Assembly (NCBI GenBank): GCA_036504075.1
Contig: DASXVX010000091.1
Coordinates: 38,154-102,153, forward strand
Origin: DASXVX01 sp036504075
GTDB lineage: Bacteria; Bacillota; Sulfobacillia; Symbiobacteriales; Symbiobacteriaceae
Length of the DNA stretch: 64,000 nt
Reading direction: 5' to 3'
Shown: positions 1-8,411 of the stretch, piece by piece
How the letters are laid out: each line of letters begins with the position of its first letter
How positions within the stretch are numbered: position 1 is the first letter of the stretch
The notes under the pieces: generated by a model
What the model was told of the DNA's origin: nothing
Database searches by the model: none
The model's input: only the letters and a program-made list of their open reading frames with translations
Translations under genes and position numbers: made by a program

Positions 1-387
1 TTCCGACCCCGGGGGCCGCTGCAGCGCTGCGCCTACCTCCGCCGGCAGCGGTCGGATCTCCAAAGCCAGCACGTCCACCTGCGGGTCCAGCCCGCGCAAC
101 TGCAGTTCCTCCAGGTGGCCGGTCATCTCAGCCAGCGACTCGGTGATGCGTCCCGACCGGACCTCAGCCACATACGTCCCCTTGCCGTGCCTTCGGTACA
201 GCAGCCCCTGCGCGACCAGGTTCTGCAGCGCCTGGCGCACGGTAATCCGGCTCACCCCGTAGTGCTCGATCAGTTCCCGCTCCGGCGGAATGACCCCGTG
301 GGCCTGCCAGACGCCTGACTCGATCTCGCGCCGGAGCGCCATCTCGAGCTGGTAGTAAAGCGGCATGCGGCTTTCCGGGTCGAGCAC
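1..387 (-). CDS. GntR/HutC-type transcriptional regulator (3' part beyond window)
   Basis: The product begins with a GntR winged-helix domain: residues 8-75 contain PLYYQLEMALRREIESG, the recognition segment HYGVSRITVRQAL and the wing RRHGKGTYVA. It then enters what looks like a UTRA effector domain (ESLAEMTGHLEELQLRGLDP). The GTG start at 387 follows a GGAAGGGGGG ribosome site. 129 codons are visible and the frame leaves the window open, so the ligand-binding half is missing. Regulators of this class bind small metabolites and repress nearby operons; the target here is unknown. The acyl-CoA synthetase lies upstream on the same strand with about 490 bases between. Confidence 0.85.
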   Translation of the reverse strand, partial: MLDPESRMPLYYQLEMALRREIESGVWQAHGVIPPERELIEHYGVSRITVRQALQNLVAQGLLYRRHGKGTYVAEVRSGRITESLAEMTGHLEELQLRGLDPQVDVLALEIRPLPAEVGAALQRPPGSE

Positions 388-420
388 GCTTGTCCCCCCT
401 TCCTGTCGTGGAACCGTTTT

Positions 421-685
421 TTGGCCGCTGATGACACATATTGCGCAGATATTCGATCAAAATATAGAATTACGTCACATTGTCCGCCCTGGTGGGTAGA
501 TGGTGGGGCCTTTATTTATTGGCCGCGGATGACGCAGATTTCGCAGATATTAATACATTCGGGGATGGGTTTGAGCAGATTCTCTTTTCCGGACATAATA
601 TATATTTTATATTGCCGATTGTCTTTGTGCCTTTATCCGTGATTTTCCGGAAATCTGCGTCATCTGCGTCATCTGCGGCGAAGAA
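421..685. repeat. Imperfect inverted/direct repeat around an AT-rich core
   Basis: Two copies of a GGCCGCGGATGACGCAGAT-type motif lie in direct orientation at about 421-456 and 519-553. A third copy lies inverted at about 647-685, where CTGCGTCATCTGCGTCATCT is visible. The 519-553 and 647-685 arms could fold into a stem around roughly 95 AT-rich bases. No credible gene occupies 388-875; this repeat, a short palindrome and a terminator account for it. It could be a miniature mobile element or an extragenic palindrome. Confidence 0.6.
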
Positions 686-721
686 CAATGCCCGACGTCC
701 CCGCAGCGTCCACGTGGTTAT

Positions 722-735
722 GTTGTTATAACAAC
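722..735. promoter_or_regulatory. Perfect 14-bp palindrome GTTGTTATAACAAC
   Basis: The sequence is a perfect dyad in an AT-rich intergenic stretch between the acyl-CoA synthetase terminator and the GntR gene. Its size suits a repressor operator, and a GntR-family gene lies downstream on the minus strand. It is about 335 bases from that gene's start, so a link is only a guess. Confidence 0.3.
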
Positions 736-774
736 TCTACAACGTGACCATGACATTGGCAAGTAGAAAATTGA

Positions 775-841
775 AGAGACCCCAGGTGGGCGGCGGTCTG
801 TGGCCGTGAGGCCGGCGACCTGTGCCCAGTGAGGGGTCTCT
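775..841 (-). terminator. Long terminator hairpin after acyl-CoA synthetase
   Basis: AGAGACCCC at 775-783 pairs with GGGGTCTCT at 833-841, with further pairing inside. Read on the minus strand the hairpin is followed by TTCAATTTTC, so it probably ends the acyl-CoA synthetase transcript. Confidence 0.55.
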
Positions 842-875
842 GCTTCATGTTATGCCAACGACCCGACGGGCGTTC

Positions 876-2834
876 CTAGTTTGCGCGAACTTTGGCGATG
901 GCCTGCAGGCTGTCCGGATTTTCCAGGGCAGAAACGTCGCCGGGTTCCTTGCCCAGGTAGGCCGCCTTGATCAGCCGGCGCATGATTTTCCCGTTCCGCG
1001 TCTTGGGCAGTTCCGCGACGAACCTGACCGCTTCCGGCGCCAGCGGCCGCCCCAGTTCGTGCGCGACCACCTCCCGCAGTTCGGCCGCCAGTCCGTCCGA
1101 CGGCACAAAGCCCGGCCGCAAAATCGCGAAACAGACCGCCACCTCGCCTTTTAGCTCGTGCGGCACGCCAATGGCCGCCGCTTCGGCCACCGCCGGGTGG
1201 GCCACCAGGGCCGATTCGAATTCCGCCGGCCCCACGCGTTTGCCGGCAATTTTGATCGTGTCGTCCGAACGGCCGTGAATGTACCAGAAGCCGTCCTCAT
1301 CGACCGATGCCCAGTCGCCGTGCACCCAGGTCCCCGGCAGCCGGCTCCAGTATGTCTCCACGTAGCGGTCCGGGTCCTGCCAGAACCCCCGGGTCATGCC
1401 CGCCCAGGGCCCGGTGAGGCAGAGTTCGCCCACGGTCCCGGCGGGCACCGGCCGCCCCTGGTCGTCGAGCAGGGCTGCCGGCATGCCGGGCACGACCGCG
1501 TTGAACGCACACGGCTTCAGCGGCCGGGTGACCACGCAGCCCAGAATGCCGCCGGACGTTTCCGTGCCGCCGGAGTAGTTGATGATCGGACACCGCTCCC
1601 CGCCCACGTGGCGGAAGAACCACAGGTATGGCTCGGGGTTCCAGGGCTCCCCGGTGGAGCCCAGCACGCGGAGCGAGGTCAGGTCGTGCTTCGTCGGGTA
1701 CTCCTCGCCGTGGGGCGCCAGCGCCCGGATAAGCGTGGGCGAAAGCCCCAGGTGGGAAATGCCGTGCTGCTCTACCATGGCCCAGATGCGGTCCGGCCCC
1801 GGGTAATCCGGCGCCCCGTCGTAGAGGAACATGGTCGACCCCAGCATCAGCGTCCCGAAAACCAGCCAAGGACCCATCATCCAGCCCATGTCGGTGTACC
1901 ACATCATGATGTCCCGCCTGCCCAGGTCGAAGCAGTGCGCCATGTCCTGGGCCGACTTGAGCGGGAAGCCGGCATGCACGTGGACCGCCCCCTTGGGCCG
2001 CCCGGTGGTGCCGGAGGTGTAAATGATCATGACCGGGTCCTCCGGATCCATGGACTCGGTGGCGAAGGTCAGGGGCTGGCCCGCCGTCACCTCGTGGTAC
2101 CAGTGGTCCCGGCCGGCCGTCCAGGGGCAGTCCGCCCCCGTGTTCCGAACGACGACCACCTGCGCCACGGTGCCCGACAGCGCCGCCGCCTCATCGGCCA
2201 CCGCCTTCATGGCCACCGGTTTGCCCCGGCGGGTGAAGCCGTCGGCCGTGATCAGCAGTTTCGCCCCGGCATCCTTCAGCCGGGTGCCGGCGGCGTGGGC
2301 GGCAAAGCCGGAGAAAAGCGGCGTAAAGACCGCTCCCAGCTTGGCCACGGCCATGATCGCGGCCACGGTTTCCGGAATCAGCGGCATGAAGATGCCGACC
2401 CGGTCGCCCCGCCCCACTCCCAGGGCCCGGAGGCCGCCGGCGAGCCGGTTGGACTCCGCCTGCAGGTCCCGGTAGGTCCATTTGCGGACGGACCCGTCCT
2501 CCCCTTCGGCGATGATCGCCAGCTTGTTCCGCCGGTCCGTCGGCACGTGCTTGTCGACGCAGTCGTGCGCCAGGTTCGTCCGCGCCCCGCGAAACCACGT
2601 GGCCCAAGGCACGCCCCCGGAAAGGTCCAGCGCCGCCTTCGGCGGCTCGTACCAGTCAAGGTCCACGTCGATGGCCACCTGTTCCCAGAACCAGCCCGGG
2701 TCGGCAGCGGCTTTCGCCTGGAGCGCTTCGAGCGAGGGTAACTCGCAGCGCCGGAGAAACGTCGTAATACGTGCGTCCGCGATGGTCTCCGGCGAAGGCC
2801 GCCAGATGAACTCCCCCAAAGGTGTCACCTCCAC
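876..2834 (-). CDS. Acyl-CoA synthetase, AMP-forming (acetyl/propionyl-CoA synthetase-like)
   Basis: The 652-residue protein is an ANL-superfamily adenylating enzyme that would convert a short carboxylate, ATP and CoA into an acyl-CoA through an acyl-adenylate. The P-loop motif YTSGTTGRPKG sits near residue 270. The hinge and GRSDDTIKIAGKRVGP motifs follow, and the A10 catalytic lysine lies in KTRNGKIMRR near residue 620. Length and the N-terminal ACS-type cap (PGWFWEQVAIDVDLDWYEPP) match acetyl-CoA synthetase-like enzymes rather than long-chain ligases. The substrate cannot be fixed from sequence. No other metabolic gene is adjacent. Confidence 0.9.
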   Translation of the reverse strand: MEVTPLGEFIWRPSPETIADARITTFLRRCELPSLEALQAKAAADPGWFWEQVAIDVDLDWYEPPKAALDLSGGVPWATWFRGARTNLAHDCVDKHVPTDRRNKLAIIAEGEDGSVRKWTYRDLQAESNRLAGGLRALGVGRGDRVGIFMPLIPETVAAIMAVAKLGAVFTPLFSGFAAHAAGTRLKDAGAKLLITADGFTRRGKPVAMKAVADEAAALSGTVAQVVVVRNTGADCPWTAGRDHWYHEVTAGQPLTFATESMDPEDPVMIIYTSGTTGRPKGAVHVHAGFPLKSAQDMAHCFDLGRRDIMMWYTDMGWMMGPWLVFGTLMLGSTMFLYDGAPDYPGPDRIWAMVEQHGISHLGLSPTLIRALAPHGEEYPTKHDLTSLRVLGSTGEPWNPEPYLWFFRHVGGERCPIINYSGGTETSGGILGCVVTRPLKPCAFNAVVPGMPAALLDDQGRPVPAGTVGELCLTGPWAGMTRGFWQDPDRYVETYWSRLPGTWVHGDWASVDEDGFWYIHGRSDDTIKIAGKRVGPAEFESALVAHPAVAEAAAIGVPHELKGEVAVCFAILRPGFVPSDGLAAELREVVAHELGRPLAPEAVRFVAELPKTRNGKIMRRLIKAAYLGKEPGDVSALENPDSLQAIAKVRAN

Positions 2835-2912
2835 CCAATCTGTACGTCTATTATGACAGGTTCATTTGGGTGATGACTAGCCACAATCCGCGGCTATCGG
2901 GTTCCGCTATCG

Positions 2913-3047
2913 CTAGTCCGGTCGGGGCCCGGCGGGGCACCCGTCGGCCGACATGAGGCTCACCGTGGACTGGGCACTGGCGACCGGGGCAAGACCCGAA
3001 ACGAGGAGCACCCCCAGCATCAAGCCGATGAGCCACACTTTCCGCAT
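2913..3047 (-). CDS. Small secreted peptide, 44 residues, unknown
   Basis: The ATG at 3047 is preceded by GGGAGGG at good spacing. The peptide starts MRKVWLIGLMLGVLLVSG and has a plausible signal-peptidase site after APVASAQ. That would release a short mature peptide, STVSLMSADGCPAGPRPD. I do not recognise a family. The compact signal peptide and good ribosome site argue for a real small gene, possibly a secreted signalling or processed peptide. It sits alone between the acyl-CoA synthetase and a divergent membrane-protein gene. Confidence 0.45.
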   Translation of the reverse strand: MRKVWLIGLMLGVLLVSGLAPVASAQSTVSLMSADGCPAGPRPD

Positions 3048-3203
3048 GTGCCCAGCCCTCCCGCTGTCCAATGATGCTGGCTGACTTCGCCGGTCTCGGG
3101 CGCACCTACCTGTAGCGCCCGTTCCGATTACCTCCGGGAGCACTAGTGTAAAGCTGCGTCTGTCCGCAAAGCGGAATGGAAATCCTGTCGCGAAGAGGAG
3201 GCG

Positions 3204-3869
3204 ATGGACCTGCGATTCCTGGTCAAGGCGCTTTTCACCGTGGTCGTGCTGCTGGGGGCGACGGCACTTGCCATCTGGACATACGGCCCGGCCTGGATTG
3301 CGCCGGCGCCGGACTTCCCGCAGGGGCCGGGCGGCGCCCTGGCCTTCGTGAGCCTGTCCACCCAGCTCCGAACCCAGGCCCGCCAGTTGGCTCGGGGCGA
3401 GCCCGTGCGCCTCACGCTGACCGAGCAGGAGTTCAGCGGCGTCGTCTCGTCGGCCCTGCTCTCCGGCTGGCGCGGCCCGGGCGACCAGCCGAAAGTCCGG
3501 TCCCTCCTGGAGAACGGCCTGATTCGGCAGGAGATGGTGGTCAGGTTCCAGGACCCCGCGGTGCCGGAGCGCTTCCGCGGCCCCGTCGGTCTGCGGGTCT
3601 GGCTGGAGCCCCGCATCACGCCCGGCGCCCCTGCCCGCTTCCGCATCGTCCGGGGTATGGTGGGCCGCATTCCCCTGTCGGCGGCGGCCATCCGCCGGCT
3701 CAGCCAGGCCTCCGGCTTCCAGCCCGCGGGGTTTGACCCGGCGGAACCGGCGCTGGTGCTGCCGGTGGAATCGCTGATCAGCGAGAACCTGGGCCGGTCC
3801 TTCTCCATCCGGGAGTTTGCCGTCACCGGCCAGAAAGTGACGCTGACCGTGGCGCTGGGGACCCGATAG
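3204..3869 (+). CDS. Membrane-anchored YpmS/DUF2140-like protein
   Basis: This 221-residue protein has one N-terminal membrane helix (FLVKALFTVVVLLGATALAIW) and an extracellular domain. The size and fold pattern resemble Gram-positive YpmS/DUF2140 proteins (TLTEQEFSGVVSSALL, then MVVRFQDP, then a C-terminal IREFAVTGQKVTLTVAL strand). The start follows GAGGAGG. The function of the family is not established. It is transcribed toward the GDSL esterase gene, from which a shared hairpin separates it. Assignment is by general resemblance only. Confidence 0.7.
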   Translation: MDLRFLVKALFTVVVLLGATALAIWTYGPAWIAPAPDFPQGPGGALAFVSLSTQLRTQARQLARGEPVRLTLTEQEFSGVVSSALLSGWRGPGDQPKVRSLLENGLIRQEMVVRFQDPAVPERFRGPVGLRVWLEPRITPGAPARFRIVRGMVGRIPLSAAAIRRLSQASGFQPAGFDPAEPALVLPVESLISENLGRSFSIREFAVTGQKVTLTVALGTR

Positions 3870-3877
3870 GAAGCGAA

Positions 3878-3906
3878 CGGGCGGCCTCCCCCGGGGAAGC
3901 CGCCCG
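3878..3906. terminator. Hairpin between convergent genes
   Basis: CGGGCGGC and GCCGCCCG arms flank a GC-rich loop between two converging genes that end at 3869 and 3911. There is no strong T-run on either side, so terminator function is likely but not certain. Confidence 0.5.
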
Positions 3907-3910
3907 CCTG

Positions 3911-4612
3911 CTATTTCGTCAGCAGTGGCTGGAGCACCGCCATCACGTTTTTCACCACGTAGACATACCCGTCGCCGGTGGGATGCACGCCGTCCGGCAG
4001 GTTCAGGTCCGGCCGGCCGCCCACCCCGTCCAGGAAGAACGGAATCAGCGGCACATGGTACTGACTTGCCAATCCGGTGAAAGATTCCCGGAACGCCTGG
4101 GTATACTCAGGACCATAGTTGGGCGGAATTTCCATGCCGGCCAGGACCAGCTTGACGCCGGCTTTCTGCAGCCGCTCGATGATTGTGGCCAGGTTCGCCC
4201 GCATCTGCGCCACCGACTTCCCCTGGAGGCCGTCGTTGGCGCCCATTTCGAGGATGACGATGACCGGCTTCTGGTTCACCACCGCCTCCACCCGGTTCAG
4301 GGCGCCGGCGCTGGTGTCGCCGGAGATGCCGGCGTTGACCACCCGGTACTTATACCCCTGCTTGTCCAGCGCCGCCTGCAACTGGCTGGGGTAGTTCCGC
4401 TCCGGCGCAACCCCCTGGCCGGCGGTGAGGCTGTCGCCGAACGTCACAATGACCGGCCAGCCGGTTCGGTCCGGCGCCGGCGGCTTCGGAGTCGGAGCGG
4501 TTGTACCGGTCTGGCCGGCGGGAGTTGCTGCCGGTTTTGCCTTGCTGCCGCAACCGGCCATGCCGAGTGTTAGAATGAAAACGACTAAAAGGAAGATGTG
4601 CGCTTTGCGCAT
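3911..4612 (-). CDS. SGNH/GDSL lipoprotein esterase (TesA/arylesterase-like)
   Basis: The 233-residue protein is an SGNH hydrolase. Block I is VTFGDSLTAGQG with catalytic Ser61, the block II glycine lies in GISGDTS, block III is GANDGL, and block V DGVHPTGDGY near residue 207 supplies Asp and His. The N-terminus is a lipoprotein signal ending GMAGC, with Cys21 as the lipid site, then a Pro/Thr-rich linker, so the enzyme is probably tethered outside the membrane. Substrates would be acyl esters or lysophospholipids. It is divergent from an ABC transporter pair of YbbA/YbbP type, the same neighbourhood that tesA has in E. coli. Confidence 0.9.
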   Translation of the reverse strand: MRKAHIFLLVVFILTLGMAGCGSKAKPAATPAGQTGTTAPTPKPPAPDRTGWPVIVTFGDSLTAGQGVAPERNYPSQLQAALDKQGYKYRVVNAGISGDTSAGALNRVEAVVNQKPVIVILEMGANDGLQGKSVAQMRANLATIIERLQKAGVKLVLAGMEIPPNYGPEYTQAFRESFTGLASQYHVPLIPFFLDGVGGRPDLNLPDGVHPTGDGYVYVVKNVMAVLQPLLTK

Positions 4613-4720
4613 GGTACACTTCCCTCACTTTCTAAGGGTACGGATCGCCACCGGGCATTGTACCACACCGGGGCCGGGCCGGAACGCGGTGGATTATGCA
4701 GACGGAGGAAGATTACGCCG

Positions 4721-5401
4721 ATGCTAAAAATGACCGGGGTCTTTAAGACGCTGCGCAGCGGAGACCGGATGCTGGAAATCTTGAAGCCGCTGGACCTGCA
4801 TGTGCCGAAGGGCCAGTTCGTGGCCATTATGGGCCCGTCGGGCAGCGGCAAGTCCACCCTGCTGGGTCTGATTGCCGGGCTGGACAGCCCGACCGGCGGG
4901 ACGATCCAGGTTGACGGGCAGGAGATTACCGGCCTCGGCGAAGATGCCCTGGCGTTGCTCCGGGGGCGCAAGGTGGGCATCGTCTTCCAGTCGTTCAACC
5001 TGATTCCGAACCTGACGGCCGCGGAGAACGTCGCCCTGCCGCTGGAGCTAAGCGACGCCGACCCGGCGGAGGCCGGGGCGCGGGCGAAGGAGTTGCTCGC
5101 CAGTGTGGGGCTCGACCAGCGGGGTCACCACTACCCGGTGCAGTTGTCGGGCGGCGAGCAGCAGCGGGTCGCCCTGGCGCGGGCCTTTGCCTCCCGGCCG
5201 GCGCTGCTGCTGGCGGACGAGCCCACCGGCAACCTCGACTCGGCCACCGGCGCCGCCGTAGTGGAACTGATGCTCCGCCAGGGACGGGAACAGGGCGCCA
5301 CCATGGTGATGGTCACCCACGACCCGGAACTGGCCTCCCGGGCCGACCGGACGGTCCATCTGCGGGACGGGCGGATCATCAAAGATGAGGTGCGGTCATG
5401 A
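4721..5401 (+). CDS. ybbA: ABC transporter ATP-binding protein (YbbA/LolD-like)
   Basis: The 226-residue ATPase has Walker A GPSGSGKS at residues 38-45, a Q-loop in VFQSFNLIPNL, the signature LSGGEQQRVAL near 141 and Walker B LLLADEPTGNLDS near 160. I chose ATG 4721, behind GGAGGA, because the family starts there; the frame stays open upstream to 4598 without conserved residues. It belongs to the MacB/LolD class that drives type VII ABC mechanotransmission. It overlaps the permease gene by ATGA, so the two form one transporter. Confidence 0.9.
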   Translation: MLKMTGVFKTLRSGDRMLEILKPLDLHVPKGQFVAIMGPSGSGKSTLLGLIAGLDSPTGGTIQVDGQEITGLGEDALALLRGRKVGIVFQSFNLIPNLTAAENVALPLELSDADPAEAGARAKELLASVGLDQRGHHYPVQLSGGEQQRVALARAFASRPALLLADEPTGNLDSATGAAVVELMLRQGREQGATMVMVTHDPELASRADRTVHLRDGRIIKDEVRS

Positions 5402-7914
5402 ACTTCTACTTCCGAACGGCCCTGCGGGAATTCCGGCGGGGGCGGCGGCGGTTCGTCTTCTTCCTGCTCTGCATCGCCATCGGCGTGGCCGGGCTGACCG
5501 GCATCAAAGGCTTCAACGCCAGCCTGCAGGGCGCCTTGCTCCGGGAGGCCCGGACGCTCATGGCCGCCGACCTGCAGCTTTCCACGGGCCGGACCGCGAC
5601 CCCGGCCCAGGCGGAACTCCTGGCGGGTCTGCCTGCCCGTGGCATCGCCGTCGCCCACAACGTGGAGACCGCCTCCATGGCCGTCAACCCGGCCACCAGA
5701 GATACCACGCTGGTGGAGGTCAAGGCGGTGGGGCCGGGCTACCCGTTTTACGGGGCGCTGGCGGTCAACCCGCCCGCCCCCCTTACCGATGAGACCGCCC
5801 TTGTGGGTCCGGAACTGCTGGACCGGCTGGGGCTGAAGGTCGGCGACACCGTCAAACTGGGGTCGACCACGTTTGTCATCGGTGGGGTCATCGTCCAGGA
5901 GCCGGACCGGATCACGGCGGGCTTCGCCATGGGCCCCCGGGTCATGATTACCCCGGCGGGCCTGGCCCGGGCCAACCTGATTCAGTTCGGCAGCCGGGCC
6001 CAGAACATATACCTGTTCAAGCTGGCGGACCCCAAACAGGTCGGGGCGCTGCGGTCGGAACTGACGACGGCCTTTGCCAAGGAGCGGCCCCGCATCGCGG
6101 ATTACCGGGAGGCCAACCCGACGGTGCGCCGGTTCCTGGACCGGCTGACCGCCTTCCTGTCGCTCGTCTCCCTGGTGGCCCTGCTGGTGGGCGGCCTGGG
6201 CGTGGCCAACGCCACCCGGGTCTTCATTCAGGAGAAGCTGGACGCGATCGCCGTCATGAAATGCCTGGGCGCCACCAATCGGAAGGTCACCGGCGTCTAC
6301 CTGACGCAAATGCTCATGCTGGGCCTGGCCGGCTCCGCCCTGGGCGTGGCGGCGGGCTACGGGGTGCAGCTTTTCTTGCCGAAGCTGGCGGGGACATTCC
6401 TGAACCTGACGCTCACGCCTTACCTGTCGCCGGAAGTGGCCCTGCAGGGACTCCTCGTGGGGGTGCTCACCGCCTTCCTCTTCACGCTGCTGCCGCTGAC
6501 CGCCATTGCCGATGTGAAGCCGGCGCTGGTCTTCCGGCGGGCCATGGGCGAGGCACGGCTCGACCGCCGGACGACGGTGCGGGAAGGGCTGCTGCTGACC
6601 GTGACCGGTCTGGGCATCGCCCTGATTTCCACCTGGGTCTCGGGCTCAGTCAAGTGGGGCTTCGCCTTCGTGGGCGGGCTGGGCGCCGCCACGCTGCTGC
6701 TGGGCGGGGCTGCCCGGGTGGCCGTGGGGATCGTAAAGCGCATCCGGGTGCCCCGCTCCTGGCCGGCCGCCCGGCAGGGGCTGGCGAACCTGCACCGGCC
6801 CGGCAGCCAGGCCTCGGCCGTGGTGCTGGCGCTGGGCGTCGGCGTCACGCTGGTGCTCACGATTTTCCTGCTGCAGCGGGGGCTGCTCCGGGAGGTGCGG
6901 CTCACGTCGCCGGCCGGGGCGCCCAACATGTTCTTCATGGGGCTGCAACAGGCCGACGAGCCTGCGTTCAAGGCGTTCCTCCGGTCGCAGCCCGGCGTGC
7001 TGAATGCGCCGGACCCCATCCCCTTCGTGCGGGGGAAGCTGGTCAAAGTGAACGGGAAGTCCATGGAGGAACTGACCCTGGCCGAAAACGACCAGCGCTG
7101 GTTCAACTCCATGCAGACCTTGTCGTACAGCGCCACCCTGCCTTCGGGCAACGAACTCCTCCGCGGCCGCTGGTGGACCCCGGCCGACTACCAGGATAAG
7201 CTCGTGATTTCCGTGGAGAGCGAGGCGGCCACCCGCCTGCACCTGGATGTCGGCATGACGATGGACCTCGAACTGGAAGGCAGCATCCCGGCGCACGCCG
7301 AGATTATGAACATCCGCAAGACCACCGACTACCGGGCCGGCGGGGCCTTTAACTTTGTGCTGGGACCCAGCGAACTGGGGCCGGTGCCGGTCAGCTTCAT
7401 CGGGCAGGCGAACGTGGCGCAAGGGGCCGCCGGGCCGCTGCAGCGGGAGATGGCCGCCCAGTTCCCGGGCGTCACCGCCATCGATCTGAACGATATTCTG
7501 AAGACCGTGGGTACCGTGCTGGACCGCATCGGCCTGGTCATCCGGTTTGTGGCCGGCTTCTCCGTGGCCGCCGGGCTGATCATTCTGGCCTCCTCTATCG
7601 CCGCCACCAAGTTCCGGCGGACCCGGGAGGCCGTGCTGTACAAGACCTTGGGCGCCACCCGCAGCAGGGTCTGGCGGATGTTCGCCGTGGAGTACGCGAC
7701 CATCGGCCTGGTGGCGGGCATCGTAGGGGCCGGCCTCGCCGCCGGCGTCACCTGGGCGCTGCTCCGCTTCGTCATGGAATCGACGTACCACTTCGAACTG
7801 CTGCCGCTGCTGGCGGGCATCGGGGTGACCATCGTCCTGACGGTGGCGGTGGGCGTGCTCTCCACGGTGGATGTGGTCTCCGCCAAGCCGTATCAGGTCC
7901 TGCGGGAAGAGTAA
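5398..7914 (+). CDS. ybbP: FtsX-like ABC permease (YbbP-like)
   Basis: The 838-residue protein has an N-terminal helix (FVFFLLCIAIGVAGLTG), a large extracytoplasmic domain and two FtsX cores. The first core holds helices around VSLVALLVGGLGVANATRVF and LMLGLAGSALGVAAGYG, followed by further helices. The second core ends with VSAKPYQVLREE, the typical coupling tail of the family. This long two-core form is the YbbP type. It is translationally coupled to the ATPase and divergent from a TesA-like esterase. In E. coli this system is poorly understood; export or extraction of lipophilic molecules is the usual suggestion. Confidence 0.88.
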   Translation: MNFYFRTALREFRRGRRRFVFFLLCIAIGVAGLTGIKGFNASLQGALLREARTLMAADLQLSTGRTATPAQAELLAGLPARGIAVAHNVETASMAVNPATRDTTLVEVKAVGPGYPFYGALAVNPPAPLTDETALVGPELLDRLGLKVGDTVKLGSTTFVIGGVIVQEPDRITAGFAMGPRVMITPAGLARANLIQFGSRAQNIYLFKLADPKQVGALRSELTTAFAKERPRIADYREANPTVRRFLDRLTAFLSLVSLVALLVGGLGVANATRVFIQEKLDAIAVMKCLGATNRKVTGVYLTQMLMLGLAGSALGVAAGYGVQLFLPKLAGTFLNLTLTPYLSPEVALQGLLVGVLTAFLFTLLPLTAIADVKPALVFRRAMGEARLDRRTTVREGLLLTVTGLGIALISTWVSGSVKWGFAFVGGLGAATLLLGGAARVAVGIVKRIRVPRSWPAARQGLANLHRPGSQASAVVLALGVGVTLVLTIFLLQRGLLREVRLTSPAGAPNMFFMGLQQADEPAFKAFLRSQPGVLNAPDPIPFVRGKLVKVNGKSMEELTLAENDQRWFNSMQTLSYSATLPSGNELLRGRWWTPADYQDKLVISVESEAATRLHLDVGMTMDLELEGSIPAHAEIMNIRKTTDYRAGGAFNFVLGPSELGPVPVSFIGQANVAQGAAGPLQREMAAQFPGVTAIDLNDILKTVGTVLDRIGLVIRFVAGFSVAAGLIILASSIAATKFRRTREAVLYKTLGATRSRVWRMFAVEYATIGLVAGIVGAGLAAGVTWALLRFVMESTYHFELLPLLAGIGVTIVLTVAVGVLSTVDVVSAKPYQVLREE

Positions 7915-7935
7915 ACGCCACCCCGAAAGTGGCGT
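7915..7935 (+). terminator. Hairpin directly after ybbP-like gene
   Basis: ACGCCAC (7915-7921) pairs perfectly with GTGGCGT (7929-7935) immediately after the stop codon. Two looser repeats of the theme (GCCACCCGG...GGCG) follow to about 8005. No T-run follows, so termination is uncertain. Confidence 0.4.
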
Positions 7936-7978
7936 CAGGAAATCACTATGTACGCGCCACCCGGGGGATGGCGTCAGG

Positions 7979-8281
7979 TTATGTACGCTCCACCCGGACT
8001 GTGGCGGCGCGGACCCGCTTCAGGGCCTTCGGGTCGCCCTCCAGGCGGCCGAACACGGCCACCGGGCTGGCCGGCCGGATTTCGCCGAGGCTGCTCATCG
8101 GCGTGGCGCCATAGAAGAGGCACATGGCCTGACCGGGCGGCCAGTAGCCGATGTCGCCCAGGTTTACGATCGGCTTGCTGGGGCCGGGGCTCACTTTCAC
8201 GCCGGTGTCGAAGTAGATTTCATCACCCCAGGTGCTGTAGGCGACTTCGATGGGCAGAGCGTCCCAGATGGCGTCAGCCAC
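7979..8281 (-). CDS. Cyclophilin-like fold protein (TM1367/DUF369 family), probably 5'-frameshifted
   Basis: The readable 100 residues match the cyclophilin-like TM1367 family: AIWDALPIEVAYSTWGDEIYF, then VNLGDIGYWPPGQAMCLFYG, then SSLGEIRPASPVAVFGR. The family has about 20 more residues at the N-terminus. In this frame a stop lies upstream and only GTG 8281 can start. In the next frame an ATG at 8330 begins MELPQGKAF, which joins naturally to TELLDTPVADAIWD if one base is shifted near 8300-8310. So the gene is either a recent pseudogene, a sequencing error or a shortened product. The biochemical role of the family is unknown. Confidence 0.7.
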   Translation of the reverse strand: MADAIWDALPIEVAYSTWGDEIYFDTGVKVSPGPSKPIVNLGDIGYWPPGQAMCLFYGATPMSSLGEIRPASPVAVFGRLEGDPKALKRVRAATVRVERT

Positions 8282-8364
8282 CGGTGTGTCGAGCAGCTCC
8301 GTGAAATGCTTTACCCTGGGGAAGTTCCATTCGGATTCCGAAATTTCCTTTCCGGAAGATAATC

Positions 8365-8399
8365 AGGCCCCGCTCCCCTGCGTCAGGGGAGCGGGGCCT
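8365..8399. terminator. Strong GC-rich intrinsic terminator
   Basis: AGGCCCCGCTCCCCTG (8365-8380) pairs perfectly with its complement at 8384-8399, with a 3-base loop. Thymines follow on the plus strand, and on the minus strand the hairpin directly follows the SDR stop, so it likely ends the SDR transcript. Confidence 0.75.
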
Positions 8400-8411
8400 T
8401 TCTGCGTCAAC

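Noticed and set aside
1158..2741. 527-codon plus-strand frame opposite the acyl-CoA synthetase
   Set aside because: It is the antisense shadow of a high-GC gene with clear motifs; its translation is Arg/His/Gly/Pro-rich with no domain.
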